A DNA stretch of 64,000 nt from NCBI GenBank assembly GCA_030180135.1, contig CM058234.1, positions 35,932,766 to 35,996,765 on the forward strand, in the 5' to 3' direction. How positions within the stretch are numbered: the first letter of the stretch is position 1; each line of letters starts with the position of its first letter. Shown here piece after piece: positions 44,901 to 55,985 of the stretch. The translations under genes and the position numbers were made by a program. Source of the DNA: Orychophragmus violaceus. Its lineage: Eukaryota > Streptophyta > Magnoliopsida > Brassicales > Brassicaceae. A model generated the notes under the pieces. That model did not search any database. It was not told the DNA's origin and was given only the letters and a program-made list of their open reading frames with translations.

Positions 44901-45273
44901 CTTAGACCTGAGTTCGCATGCATGTGGCTGCACATGGAGTGATGCGCTTTGATCATTGTCTAACGTTGTTTCGTAACTGGGAGCTATAAGGACCTTGGTT
45001 GGGTGTATTATAAAGTGTGTAGTTCATAGTGATGGAACAAGATGGGATTTGTCCCTGCCGTTTAACGGAGGTAATATCTCTAGGCCAATCGGAGACTTGA
45101 TAGCTGGTAAGAGAGTGGCCACTCCCAAACGGACTTGCCCAAGTCGTTTGCATTGTCAGTATCAAATCTGGTCCGATGAACATGGTCTGGCTATATAAGG
45201 ATGACACGCATCTTGCCTTATGCCAGATCGAGATATTGAGACAAAAGGATTAGGGAATGTAGGATTCCAGTAC
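41947..45273 (+). pseudogene. copia-2 eroded pol region
   Basis: Protease remnant VLDTGCGTDIC directly after gag; integrase remnant at 42535-42680 (CGPMSSNARENFLYFIIFTD); RT remnant near 43570 (VDDILVLGNNVPMLQSVKDW); RNase H side at 43784-44023 (LECMDEIPYASAIGSIMYAM). Between them large parts, including the RT palm start, are missing. Minus-strand frames at 43358-43668 are shadows. Confidence 0.8.
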
Positions 45274-45284
45274 AAGTGGGAGAT

Positions 45285-45938
45285 TGTTGGGAATGTCCTG
45301 AAATCTACTGTACTATCTCTAGAAAGTATGATAAGTGTCGAGATCAGACATAAGTCATAAATACTGGGTGATCATGATGACTTGCTAGAGCCCGCTCATG
45401 ATCTATAAGTTTAAGACTTATTACCAGTATTGTATGATCCCAAAGGGTCACACACCATAGCTAACGGGAAAGTTAAAATGGAATTAATACAGTAAGATGC
45501 AAGGCATTTACTGTATTTGTACAGAGAATTGGGTCAGACAAAAGACAGTCTTTTGTCTGATTTGGGCCTTGGGCCCAAAAGCCTAATGAGCCATTAGTTT
45601 AATTACTTGGGCCCATATAAGGAAGAGGAGAGGCGCAGGAAGCCCTGGTGGTCTGCGATTTTCTGAGCTCCAGCCGTCCTCTCTCTTTCTCTCTCTCTCT
45701 GTTGATTCCGAGCTTGGTCTAGCAGCCTGATCCGTAGCTTGTAAGCGTGTGGATACCTAGGAGGAGCCGGTGATAATCAGCTCTAACTGATCTCTTCATT
45801 CCTTTGATCAATCCGCTGCAATCATAAGGTAATGAATCTGATCTGTTTATGATTCAACTGCAAATCACCTAGATCCTAGATGATTATGTGCTAGGTTGTA
45901 ACCTGCGAATTACACCAATGAACACACATAATCATACA
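45285..45938 (+). repeat. copia-2 3' LTR
   Basis: 654 bp, near-identical to 38807-39460; preceded by AAGTGGGAGAT. TATAAGG at 45616-45622. Confidence 0.94.
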
Positions 45939-45943
45939 CGACG

Positions 45944-46110
45944 ACGCCCTCCTCGTTTGTCTAGTAGTGGGAGATGTCGAACTCTCAAGGATAATGATTG
46001 ACACAGGAAGTTCGGTAGATGTCCTCTTTTACGACGCGTTCAAAAAGATGGACTTCAACGACTCCGAGCAAAGAGCTCGAGCTCAAATGCAACTGACTTA
46101 AAAGTTCGCA
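45944..46110 (+). pseudogene. Tat2 aspartic protease remnant
   Basis: Frame DDALLVCLVVGDVELSRIM leads to the active-site motif DTGSS (46000-46014) and SVDVLFYDAFKKMDF, ending at TAA near 46098. Only the first lobe of the retropepsin is present; the second lobe (LLGR-type flap) and all of RT, RNase H and integrase are deleted. Confidence 0.82.
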
Positions 46111-46400
46111 ACGGACCTTCTAAGGCAGCTCACGATAAGTTATCTGCTCGGTTCCTCTAGAGAGGTTCGAATCGCCACAATGGCTCAGATTTTATGTTAA
46201 GGCATAAAAACAATGAAATCTATGCTAAGGCATGAAAGATTTAAAAACCAAGTTCAAAAAAAAAAAGACACGATGTCCTCGAGTTTGAACAAAGTCCCCT
46301 CGGGCAACAAAAGTCTGAAAAGAAATTAAAAGCCCCATCGGGCAAAGAAAAGTCTGAATTAAAAGCCCTCTTGGGCGGCAACAAATAAAAAAAAGGGGGA
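46111..46400. other. Tat2 untranslated segment with short repeats
   Basis: Units of about 33-37 bp, built on CCCCTCGGGCAACAAAAGTC and CCCCATCGGGCAAAGAAAAG, occur in two and a half diverged copies between about 46295 and 46385. This is the junction where pol was lost. Confidence 0.6.
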
Positions 46401-49400
46401 CTAGAACTGCTTGGAAGGAGAGGAAGCCTCGTCTCGATTCTCCGTCTGACCATCGGTCGCCCCGTCCTCCTCGAGTTGACCCTCGACCTCATCGCTAACT
46501 CGCGAGCTAACTCCGGTCGGGAGGTTCGATCCATACTGATCAAGACGAGTAGCCGCCTGGTTTAGGGGGCGCGCAAGGATCACGGAATCGTCCGACATCA
46601 CCGGCAATTTAAGCTTGCTGATACTGAAGTCCGACACCGCCGCATCGTTCATCTGTTGGAATTGTGTCCAGTAATCTCGGTACTGTCTCTAGAAAGTAAG
46701 AGTATGTCAATGATCAGACATAAGTCATATAATACTGGGGGTCATGATGGCTTGCTAGAGTCCGCTCGTGATCTATAAGTCTTGGACTTATTGCCTTTAT
46801 TATATGATCCCATATGGGTCACACGCCTAAGCTAACGGGAAAATACGAAGGAACGGTTTAGCAGAAGTACGGTAAAAGTGCTAGGCATTTACTGTACTTA
46901 GAGAGACTAAAGGGATTTAATCAGAACTGAGAATTGGGCCCAAAAGCCCATGAGAACTAGAAGGGATTTTAATGAATAAAATCAGACCTAGCTCTCTAAT
47001 TTCTCAGTACATCCGCGCCTCCCTCCTCTCTCTCTGCGCCTCCTCTCTGTCTTGGTCTAGCAGCCAAATTTCCCGGTGTGCGTGTGTGAGCCTTTGGAGG
47101 ATCCATCTCTTGGTGGTTCTGCTGATCTCTGACCCGTACCTTCCATTCCGCTGCATAAACAAGGTAACAGGTGAGATCTATTATGTTTCTAATCAAGAGA
47201 ACCTAGATCTGCATGTTTAGTAGGATGAATCAATCTGAGAATTGAATCAGGAGACACTAAACGATCCAACAGTAGTATCAGAGCCATTGGTTCTGTGGTT
47301 TTTCTTGTTTAGAATCATGTTTAGGATTGTTTAAGAAGTGTTTTTGAATCAACCTACTGATAAGGAAAAACACTTAAGAAACAAAGAATTAAAACCTAAA
47401 CAAACAAGAAATCGCATGATCCAATCTATATGAATTGGTATGCGTCGGAGTGTTGATCGCCAAAGGATCACACGTCCGGATCGAGTCACGTCGCGTCATC
47501 CGATCATGGATCGGTATGCGTCGGACCGATCGGCTACAATGGACCGCGAGATGCTCGGCTGAGACGATCGCAGGTTGCGTGACCGAGCCGATCGCATACA
47601 TCGATCGCGGATCGATGGTATGGATCGATGCTTGCGTCGCGTCCTGCCCGTCCCGTTGTGACCGAGAGCCGTGCATCGTCCAGCACTGTCCCGCGTGACC
47701 GAGGCCGAGAATCGACCCGAACATCGTCCCGTCCCACGCCGTTCGTGCAATTGCGTGATGCTTGCATCGCGTGATGCTTACGGCTGCGACTGTCCCGACC
47801 GGTTAGGGTTTTGGCGTGTAATGTTTCGGTTTGGTTAACGTTTCGGTTTAATTTTATTAAAATTAATCGTCTTGGTTTAATAAACAGACTTAATAAATTT
47901 ATTAAGTTCTGGTTAAACCAGGACAAGAAATCCAAAGTCGTAAAATTGGATTTTGTGCCTAAACCAGTGATTTTCTAATTTGATTTGGTTGGACCAAATA
48001 AATTGAGAAAATCCGGTTTAGTAAATAACCGGTTGACAATTGTGGTCATCGTAGTAATTAATTTTGGTTAAGACCAATTTTAATGAACCAGACCGGTTAT
48101 GTCATTTAATTGGGCAATTGGGTTATGTCTTGGACATAGACCAATTCTTGGGCCTCGGGCCAAGAAGTTAAAACAATTGGGCCAATTATTTGAGTCTTTT
48201 CTTCAGAATTAATTTAAAATTTATTTTTATAAAATTATAAAAATCGAGTTTTAAATTAATAAGTTTCCAAAATTTTGAAATTAGAAAGTTTCTTAAAATA
48301 GAAGTTTCTAGATTTGCATGTTTTGGATTTTAGGAAATTTCTATATTTAGAAAGTTTCCAATTTTAGGAAGTTTCCAATTTTAGAAAGTTTCCAAAATTA
48401 GTAGGTTTCCCAAAAATGAAAGTTTCCAAAATAGTAATCTTCTATTTTGGGATGAAATTTTAATAAACCTACAAACCTCAAATAATATCAAGCGTTGGAT
48501 GTCTTGTCCAGTCTATGTCAGCTATCGAAGCCCATTCAATTGTACTCATGGCCTTACAGTGTGAGGGTGTATACTTTTGCGTGGGTAAGACGGTTTGTGA
48601 TTCATAAATGTCATTGGGAGTCCCAGACGTTAATGATTACATGACTGTATAGTCTGGTTTTCTTGACTAGGCCATCGGGAGTCCCGGGCCTTGAGACATC
48701 AGAGTGGATTGGGCCTCGGGCCCAGATTCACAACCAAGAGTTATATCACGGATATAATTAGCCGAGATAGGGCTTACCGATATAAGCTAAGGTTGGGTGA
48801 CGGCCAGTGGCCCACTTTGATCTTAGTTATATGTGGATCTTGGAATCATTATATTCTATTGAGGGTAACTGATGTTATTGAATATAATGCGAGATTAATC
48901 ATATTGAACATATTAACTAAAATCCTTTTATCTTAATTTTCAGTTATGACTAGCACAAACAATCAAAACACTTTCTCGATCCGGTCTGTCCTTGAAATGG
49001 ACAAGCTGAACGGATCAAATTTCTTGACTTGGTCGCGGAACCTGAGGCTAGTCCTCAGACAGGAGAGAAAGGACTATGTCCTTGAGAGAGCTCTCCCCGT
49101 GAGGATCGGGTCCAATGCTTCTCATGCAGTATATGATGCTTGGAGTAAGCATTATAATGATGCGGTAGATGTGCGTGGTCTGATATTGGCTACCATGAAC
49201 TCAGACTTGCGGAAGCAATATGAGAACATGGAGTCTCCAATAGAGATGATCAGTAGCCTGAAATTGAAATTTCAGGAGCAGATAAGAGTGGAGAGATACC
49301 AGTTGGTTAAGTCTCTCACGAGCTGCAAGCTACCAAATGATCATCCAGTGAGTCCTCATGTCAGTAAAATGATGGGTTACATTGATAACCTGAGGAAACT

Positions 49401-52400
49401 GGATCATCCAGTTAGCCAAGAATTGGCAACTGAGATCATTCTACAGTCACTGCCGTCAAGCTATGATAAGTTCAGAAGGAACTATATCAAGAAAGGCTTA
49501 ACGAAGACGCTGACTGAACTGCATGATATGCTCAAGACAGTTGAGCCAAACGTGAAGAGTACCCAGTATAATCTCATAATGGAGAAGGGTGGGTTTATTA
49601 AACCTAGTGCTGACAAGGGTGAAGACAAAGTTGTCCAGATTTTGAATCATGGCAAGCGTGTGTCTTCTGAGCCCAAGTCAGATACCTCTTATGTTGGTAA
49701 GTGTTGCTACTGTAAAGAGACAGGGCATTGGAAGAGAGATTGCATTAAATTCATGGAAGATGATGAGGAGTTAAAGTTGATGTATGAGACTACTTCCTCA
49801 GGTATTCATGTTATTACTTCAAGTTCTACCTTAAAGGTATTGGATACTGGTTGTGGCACTGATATTTGTAGTAATATGTTGAAGGAAGGACAAGTGGATC
49901 TACATGTCTGGAAGGAGCTATGGACGCTGCCTCAGTCGTAGGGTTTTCACTTGTAGATGCCTTCGAGGCTTGGTTTTGTATTAAGTAATTGCTACAATGT
50001 ACCTGCTTTAAGCAGAGTTGTTTTTCATTTTCTTGTAAGAATTTGAATGTTTTTCATTTTGATAAAAGACAAGGTTTTGTTCTTTTGATCTTAATGAAAT
50101 ATTAATTGTAGCACCCTATTCAAGGAATGGGTTTTATATCTTAAACCAAAGAGTGCCTAAATGTAACATAAATACCGAATTGGTTTAAATCTGATGAATT
50201 AAACCTGATTTTTCTTGGCATAAAAGTCTTGGTCACATAGAGTAAGTCGGATTCAGAAATCCCATAGTTATGGACTGTTGGGCTCATTTGATACGATATC
50301 TTATGAGACTTGAATTCTGCTTACTGGACCAAAAGGCAAAGGGCCCATCTTAGCCGAGCTAGAGAAAGGCCCAAAGGCTTATTGGAGATTGAACATACTC
50401 ATGTATGTGGTCCGATGAGCAGTAATGCCAAAGAAAAATTTCCTGTACTTCATTGTCTCTACTGATTACTTCAGTGAGTAAGACTGTGTTCATTTGATGA
50501 GACACAAGTCGGAATTCTTTGACATGTTCGAAAGAGTTCCAGAATGAGGTATAGAATCTGAGTGACAGAAGTATTAAGACTCTAGATTAGATCACGAGTG
50601 AGAATACTTGAGTCATTAATGGTGTGATCATCTGATTGAGTGTGAAGTAGTTTCACAGCTCATTTCTCCTGAAAACCTGGAGGTGTTTCTGTGAGAAAGA
50701 GTCAGATCTTATCAGAAATGATTAAAGATGAGTCACACGAATCTTCCATGATATTTTTTTTTTTAAAATAACGCTCTAGAAATATCTAAGTTTACGCTGA
50801 AATAGTTCTACCAATATCAGTTGAAAGACACCACATAAATGTGGATTGGAATCGATCCAAATTCGTCTTTACTGAGTATTTGTAGTTGTGCTACTTCGCT
50901 GGTTGTCCTAGGGAAACCAAGGCTTGTTATTTTTTACGTCCACTCTGTTTTCAAGAAGGGAAGTTACTTTCCAAGAAGAACAGTGGGAGTAAAAGTATGA
51001 CTCGAAGAAATTCGACAAATACAGGTGGCTGCTCAACCTGTTGAGGGAGAGCAGCAGAAGGATTTACAGATTTCTGTAGAATCTACACCTGTGGAGCCTG
51101 AAGTTCGCAGATATGAAAGAATCAGTCACTAATCCGAGAGTGAATTCTCGTCATTAGTTGAACCTGATGATCATTGAAAGTTCGCATGATCTGATGATCA
51201 TTGAAAGCGACGAATCTGCGAAACTCAAAGAAGCGAAAGTGAGCCCGGACTCCGGAAAAATTACATTTTGTGTAAGTTAGCTTCATCGATCCATTCATGG
51301 ATGGAAGCAAACATATCGGAGTTGGAATCTTCGTTCTGTTGAAGTAGTCAAGGTTTTGACTTAAACAGAAACGAAATGGAACTGTGCGTTTACTAAAAGA
51401 TAAGTGGGAGCAATATTGCATTTCTCATAGTGTATGTCGATGACATACTGATTCTCGGATATAACGTCCCAATGCTGCAGTCGGTAAAGGACTGGCTTGG
51501 GAGTTGGTTTTTATGATTGACATGGGTAAAGCCACGTATGTTCTTGGATTTTGGATCTAAAGATAGAGATCCAAAAGAGCTAGTAGGACAATGTCAGGAT
51601 TCTCAAATTGACAAAGTCCTACACGTTTTCAGCAATCCAAGAAGGGTTTTATGCCAATGTCACATGGCTTACGTTAAGCAAGAAACAGTATCCTACGATA
51701 TCTGCTGAGCTTGAATGCATGGATGAGATTCCATATGCGTCGGCAATTGGATCTATCATATATGCCATGACACGTACTTGTTTTGATGTTGCTTTAATGT
51801 TAAGCAAGACAAGTAAAAGACCAGTCAAATCCAGCAAAGAATCACTGGATTGCCGTAAAGAATATCCTAAAGTATTTGAGGAATACTAAGGATAAGTTCA
51901 TGATTTACGGAGAAAGTGAGGTGCTACGAGTCGTAAGAGTCTGAAAGGCATGCTTCCAACGGACAAAGATGATTTCCGGTCACAGTCCGGTTATATCTTG
52001 TGTCTATCTGGCGGTGCAAGGCACTGTTGCTGACTCCATGACTTAAGCTGAACATTTCGCGGCTTGAGAAGCGGCGAAAGAGGTTGTTTGGAAAGAAGAG
52101 TTCGTCACTGAACTTGATGTGATTCCCAGCATAGATGAGACTAGCTGCACATCAGAGGTCCAAACACCTTGAGGTTAGGTATAACCTATTCCGTGAGATA
52201 AATGACAGAGATGTTAAGTAGATCAGCAAGTTTCAACGAATGAGAACGTTGCTAATCTATTAACGAAGCCACTCCTTAGGCCTAAGCACGAGTCGCGGAC
52301 TGTTGCTGTAGGATAAGTGAAATTAAGATGTAGTCTTAATTTCAGTGGGAGTTAATAAAGGGCTTTATTTAGTTATTGATATGTTCTTGTAAAACATTTT

Positions 52401-55400
52401 ATGATGTTTAATGAAATTATTATTTCAAGATTATTTTAACTGTGATGAAATAATCGTTCCAAAATGATATGAACCATTTTATAGGTCATCGAAGTAAGTG
52501 ACTTGATCTTGGGTCATCAAAGTCATTTAGCTTGATCATGAGACCCTATATTTGATAGATGCCTTATATCATCATGTCCCTAGTCGAAGGTTGTTGAAAT
52601 TGGAACACCAACAACCGTGTGAGACTAGATTGGTATGTGACTTATGACAAAGTCTCAGGATGTCATAGATGCACGGCATCAAAGTCAATACATAGGTGTA
52701 TGTTGGGGTACATACGACCGGACAAGACCCGATTATAAGAACTCTTCAGGATATTTATATCTGTGTCATAAGAGATTCTTGCTACGACTATAGAGTATAG
52801 TCCTTAGACCTGAGTTCGCATGCATGTGACTACACATGAACTAATGCGCTTTGATCATTGTCTAATGCTGTCGTTAAGCGATAGTTATAAGGACCTTGAT
52901 TGGGTGTATTATGAAATGAGTAGTTTACAGTGATGGAACAAGACGGGATTTGTCCCTCCAATATAAATGGAGTGAATATCTCTAGGCCAATCGGAGATTT
53001 GAATACTGGAAAATGCATGGCCATGCTCAAACGGACTTTCCCGAGTCGTTTGGATTGTCAGTATCAAATCAGAGTCCGATGAATAAGATTAGGCTTTATA
53101 AGGATGACACTAATCTTGCCTTATGACTAATCGAGATATTGAGACAAAAGGATTATGAATACAGAGATTCCAGTACAAGTGGGAGATTGTTGGAATTGTG
53201 TCCAGTAATCTCGGTACTGTCTCTAGAAAGTAAGAGTATGTCAATGATCAGACATAAGTCATATAATACTGGGGGTCATGATGGCTTGCTAGAGTCCGCT
53301 CGTGATCTATAAGTCTTGGACTTATTGCCTTTATTATATGATCCCATATGGGTCACACGCCTAAGCTAACGGGAAAATACGAAGGAACGGTTTAGCAGAA
53401 GTACGGTAAAAGTGCTAGGCATTTACTGTACTTAGAGAGACTAAAGGGCCTGATTAAATCCAAGGGATTTAATCATAACTGAGAATTGGGCCCAAAAGCC
53501 CATGAGAACTAGAAGGGATTTTAATGAATAAAATCAGACCTAGCTCTCTAATTTCTCAGTACATCTGCGCCTCCCTCCTCTCTCTCTGCGCCTCCTCTCT
53601 GTCTTGGTCTAGCAGCCAAATTTCCCGGTGTGCGTGTGTGAGCCTTTGGAGGATCCATCTCTTGGTGGTTCTGCTGATCTCTGACCCGTACCTTCCATTC
53701 CGCTGCATAAACAAGGTAACAGGTGAGATCTATTATGTTTCTAATCAAGAGAACCTAGATCTGCATGTTTAGTAGGATGAATCAATCTGAGAATTGAATC
53801 AGGAGACACTAAACGATCCAACATCATCTCCTCCGTGGCCAATCTCTTCTTCTCGGCCAAGTCCATCACCTCCTTGGTCAAGTCCAGTTCGCCAGAGGCG
53901 AACTCAGTAATAAGCGCGATATTAGCCAAAGCCTCCTGGAGCCTCATCTCAGCGCTTACGGCGACTTTTCTCTGGCTCTCCTTCGCCGCGATCCCCTCGA
54001 GAATCTTGAGGTATTCACCATTTAGCCCCTTCTTCGCCTCATGGGCCGCCACCTTAACTTCAAACTCTCGGTCAGCAAGAGCCTTGTCCAGATCGCCCTG
54101 ACATTGCGCAGCCCGCACATCCGCAGCCCGACCTGCCTCAATGGCGGTTCGACTCGCCTCCTCTGCGATCGAAACCTGACCGTTCGATCCCCTCGAACCA
54201 TTTGACCGGGAGTTGCGCAAAGCATGCTCTCCAGACGGGATCTGAGCCAGTTCCTGACCGACCGAAAGAGGAGGTAAATTCTCCACCCCCACGTTCGCCT
54301 CTCCGGACCCTGCGACCTCAGGGAGAGAAACCTGAACAGGGTTTTTAGGAGGGATTGAGGGAGGAGGAGGAGGCCCCTCGTCCATGGCAAAAAGAAGGGC
54401 GTGGCTCAAGTCGCCAACCTTCATTTTCTTCGCCAGGTCAACGGGATCCTTCCCGTTCCGATGACTGCTGGATCTTCGCGACATCTTTCCGAGAGAAGGG
54501 GTGCTTGCGGTAGAACTGTCGTCCGAAATAGGTCGACCTGCAAACGAAACAGATTCGGGTCAGCCCAGCAAACGAAGTGCATATTGCGCGACAAGCCCTA
54601 GAAAGACTAACCGGAACACTTACTCTCTCCGGTCCGCTCGATAATCCGAAGCGGAGCCTGAACGATTCGAGTCGAAGCGGGCTGGTGAAGGAGGCGTGAT
54701 TCGTCTCGCAAAAGATGAGGTTGGTATAGAGGAGGTTGTCGAGCAGCAGGACCTAAAGCAGCTCGGATTCGCTGATCTGTGAAGTTACACCAACGAATAT
54801 CCCCTCCCCGTAGGCGAGCTATCAAACTCGATGTAGTCGGGTCCAAAGGTAATGACTCAGGAGCCTCTGCAATGAAACCAAAAAGGTCATTAGCAAACAA
54901 CTCGATATCAATAAAGAACACCGCAGCAACTAGAGAAACTAGTAAACCCTATAAGCTAACCAACGTTAGCCGCCCATCTTGTCGGGATAACCGAGTAATC
55001 AAAATCCTCGACCGAGTGATGATTGATCCTGAAGTAGAAGTATTTACTCTTCCACACATCCCTCGTCGGGATCTCATCAAGGATCTTCCCATGGCGAGGA
55101 GAGAGGTAGTAGGTTCCGGGAAAACGGGTGTTATGTTTTACCGAACAAACCCTCATCAACTCCTCGACTCCAAAATCGATGCCTTCCTCAACGGCTCTGA
55201 CCCCGAGCCCGACGACATACCGAACGAAATTCAGAGTCATCTGGTGAAAGGCCAGTTGGAGCTGAGCTAAAACCCATGAGATAATGCGAGGGATTGGAAA
55301 AAACAATCCACATTTATCGAAATAGGTATAAGAAGCGGAACAATGGCCTTCGACGACAGTTTCCGGGGACATGTCCGGCGATGGGATAAGTAACTCCACC

Positions 55401-55528
55401 TCCGACGGAATCTGGCACTTCGCCCGCAACTTCCGTATCTGGTCAACAGTCAAACTGGACGGTGGATGAGGACCAATCGGACCAGCCGCCACAGTAGGAT
55501 TAGCCCTGGCTGTACTCTTTCGAACCAT
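46401..55528 (-). CDS. Tat2 antisense spliced ORF (aORF), about 590 codons, split by copia-3
   Basis: Starts at ATG 55528. Exons: 55528-54961, 54866-54624 and 54537-46401, the last interrupted by copia-3 (46654-53823). Introns 54960-54867 and 54623-54538 have GT-AG ends (GTTAGC...TTGCAG, GTAAGT...TTGCAG), and both phase-1 joins keep frame. Excluding copia-3 and one TCATC copy, the coding length is 1773 bases with the stop at 46401-46403. Exon 1 carries a Transposase_28-like (PF04195) domain: EVELLIPSPDMSPETVVEGH, FPIPRIISWVLAQLQLA, YYLSPRH. Exon 3 has a Pro-rich stretch and a coiled coil (KVAAHEAKKGLNGEYLKILE). Tat relatives are known to carry extra antisense ORFs of unknown role. Only the copia interrupts it. 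Confidence 0.82.
46654..47271 (+). repeat. copia-3 5' LTR (18-bp deletion)
   Basis: Starts TGTTGGAATTGTGTCC and ends CGATCCAACA. It lacks 18 bp present in the 3' copy; the missing piece is bounded by AAGGG direct repeats. Confidence 0.93.
47273..47284 (+). other. copia-3 primer binding site (one mismatch)
   Basis: TAGTATCAGAGC instead of TGGTATCAGAGC, one base after the LTR; a G-to-A change at the second position. Confidence 0.75.
47400..47780. other. copia-3 CpG-rich leader
   Basis: Rich in CGATCG, GTCGGA and CCGATCG words; differs in detail from the copia-2 leader but occupies the same place. Open frames on both strands here are not taken as genes. Confidence 0.6.
48946..49941 (+). CDS. 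copia-3 gag with protease remnant
   Basis: A 331-codon intact frame starting MTSTNNQNTFSIRSVLEMDK. The N-terminal capsid part (about 20-230) is followed by a CCHC knuckle (CCYCKETGHWKRDC) near 263-276. Then ITSSSTLKVLDTGCGTDIC runs into a protease-like DTGC and stops at TAG after WTLPQS. In copia-1 and copia-2 this frame is broken. Because gag is open and pol is not, the copy is a candidate donor of particle protein for the family; that role is inference. Confidence 0.88.
   Translation: MTSTNNQNTFSIRSVLEMDKLNGSNFLTWSRNLRLVLRQERKDYVLERALPVRIGSNASHAVYDAWSKHYNDAVDVRGLILATMNSDLRKQYENMESPIEMISSLKLKFQEQIRVERYQLVKSLTSCKLPNDHPVSPHVSKMMGYIDNLRKLDHPVSQELATEIILQSLPSSYDKFRRNYIKKGLTKTLTELHDMLKTVEPNVKSTQYNLIMEKGGFIKPSADKGEDKVVQILNHGKRVSSEPKSDTSYVGKCCYCKETGHWKRDCIKFMEDDEELKLMYETTSSGIHVITSSSTLKVLDTGCGTDICSNMLKEGQVDLHVWKELWTLPQS
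49942..53176 (+). pseudogene. copia-3 eroded pol region
   Basis: Carries the same deletions as copia-2: integrase remnant near 50400-50550, RT remnant near 51430 (VDDILILGYNVPMLQSVKDW) and RNase H side at 51608-51889 (LECMDEIPYASAIGSIIYAM). Multiple stops. A run of T (50755-50764) replaces a short piece present in copia-2. Confidence 0.78.
53188..53823 (+). repeat. copia-3 3' LTR
   Basis: 636 bp, with the 18-bp segment CCTGATTAAATCCAAGGG that the 5' copy lacks. Preceded by AAGTGGGAGAT. Confidence 0.93.
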
Positions 55529-55985
55529 GATAGTTCGGAATATCGATAATTCCTTTCAAGGAAAGAGGGAAAACGAAATCTCCAGAGAAAGAAAATCTCG
55601 AAACGACGAAAAAGAGAATATGAGCGAGAGGCAAGAAGAGGATATAATGGAGGAGAAGAAGTTACCTTGACGATTCGCAGTGTGAGCAGTAATGGGAATC
55701 GTGCTAGGTAACTTCCCCTTTTAAACTACCACGTGCTCGAAATCCGTGGGATTTTTGGTATCTCACAATCCCAACCGCTCGATTCAAAATTTGTAAATAA
55801 TCACGAAAAAAGATCGAGGCAGTTGTGATCCTTCGGTCCCGTGCGATCTCAACCGTCGATATAAAATCTATGGATGGGAAGAAAATAATCATTGGATTTG
55901 TCACATCCGAGGCACGCACCTCTTCCCGAGAATGTCCACCGCCCATTAACCTCGACTTCACGAATTCAATGGGCTGGGGGGCTAT
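55529..55985. other. Tat2 DNA between the aORF start and the 3' LTR
   Basis: Upstream region of the antisense gene, so it should hold its promoter and 5' UTR. No clear TATA box was located. It ends in the purine tract TGGGCTGGGGGGCTAT (about 55970-55985) that primes plus-strand synthesis. Confidence 0.55.

Larger units (their letters stand above)
38807..45938 (+). mobile_element. copia-2: non-autonomous Ty1/copia element
   Basis: LTRs of 654 bp (38807-39460 and 45285-45938) with about three differences; target duplication CGACG (38802-38806 and 45939-45943). Internal order: primer site, CpG-rich leader, gag (41056-41946), eroded protease, integrase and RT, and the purine tract (45274-45284). 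It sits within the Tat2 protease lead-in. Confidence 0.94.
46654..53823 (+). mobile_element. copia-3: non-autonomous Ty1/copia element
   Basis: LTRs 46654-47271 (618 bp) and 53188-53823 (636 bp); target duplication TCATC (46649-46653 and 53824-53828). Internal sequence is closely similar to copia-2 from the gag region on, but the LTRs are clearly diverged from those of copia-1 and copia-2. It is inserted in exon 3 of the Tat2 antisense gene. Confidence 0.93.

Noticed and set aside
46996..47196. 66-codon minus-strand frame, identical at 53548-53748
   Set aside because: It is found in both LTRs of copia-3 and is duplicated only because the LTRs are. The overlapping plus-strand 82-codon frame is rejected for the same reason.
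47389..47935. Overlapping frames of up to 133 codons on both strands
   Set aside because: They lie in the CpG-rich leader of copia-3, which lacks stops in several frames; the equivalent part of copia-2 does not conserve the products.
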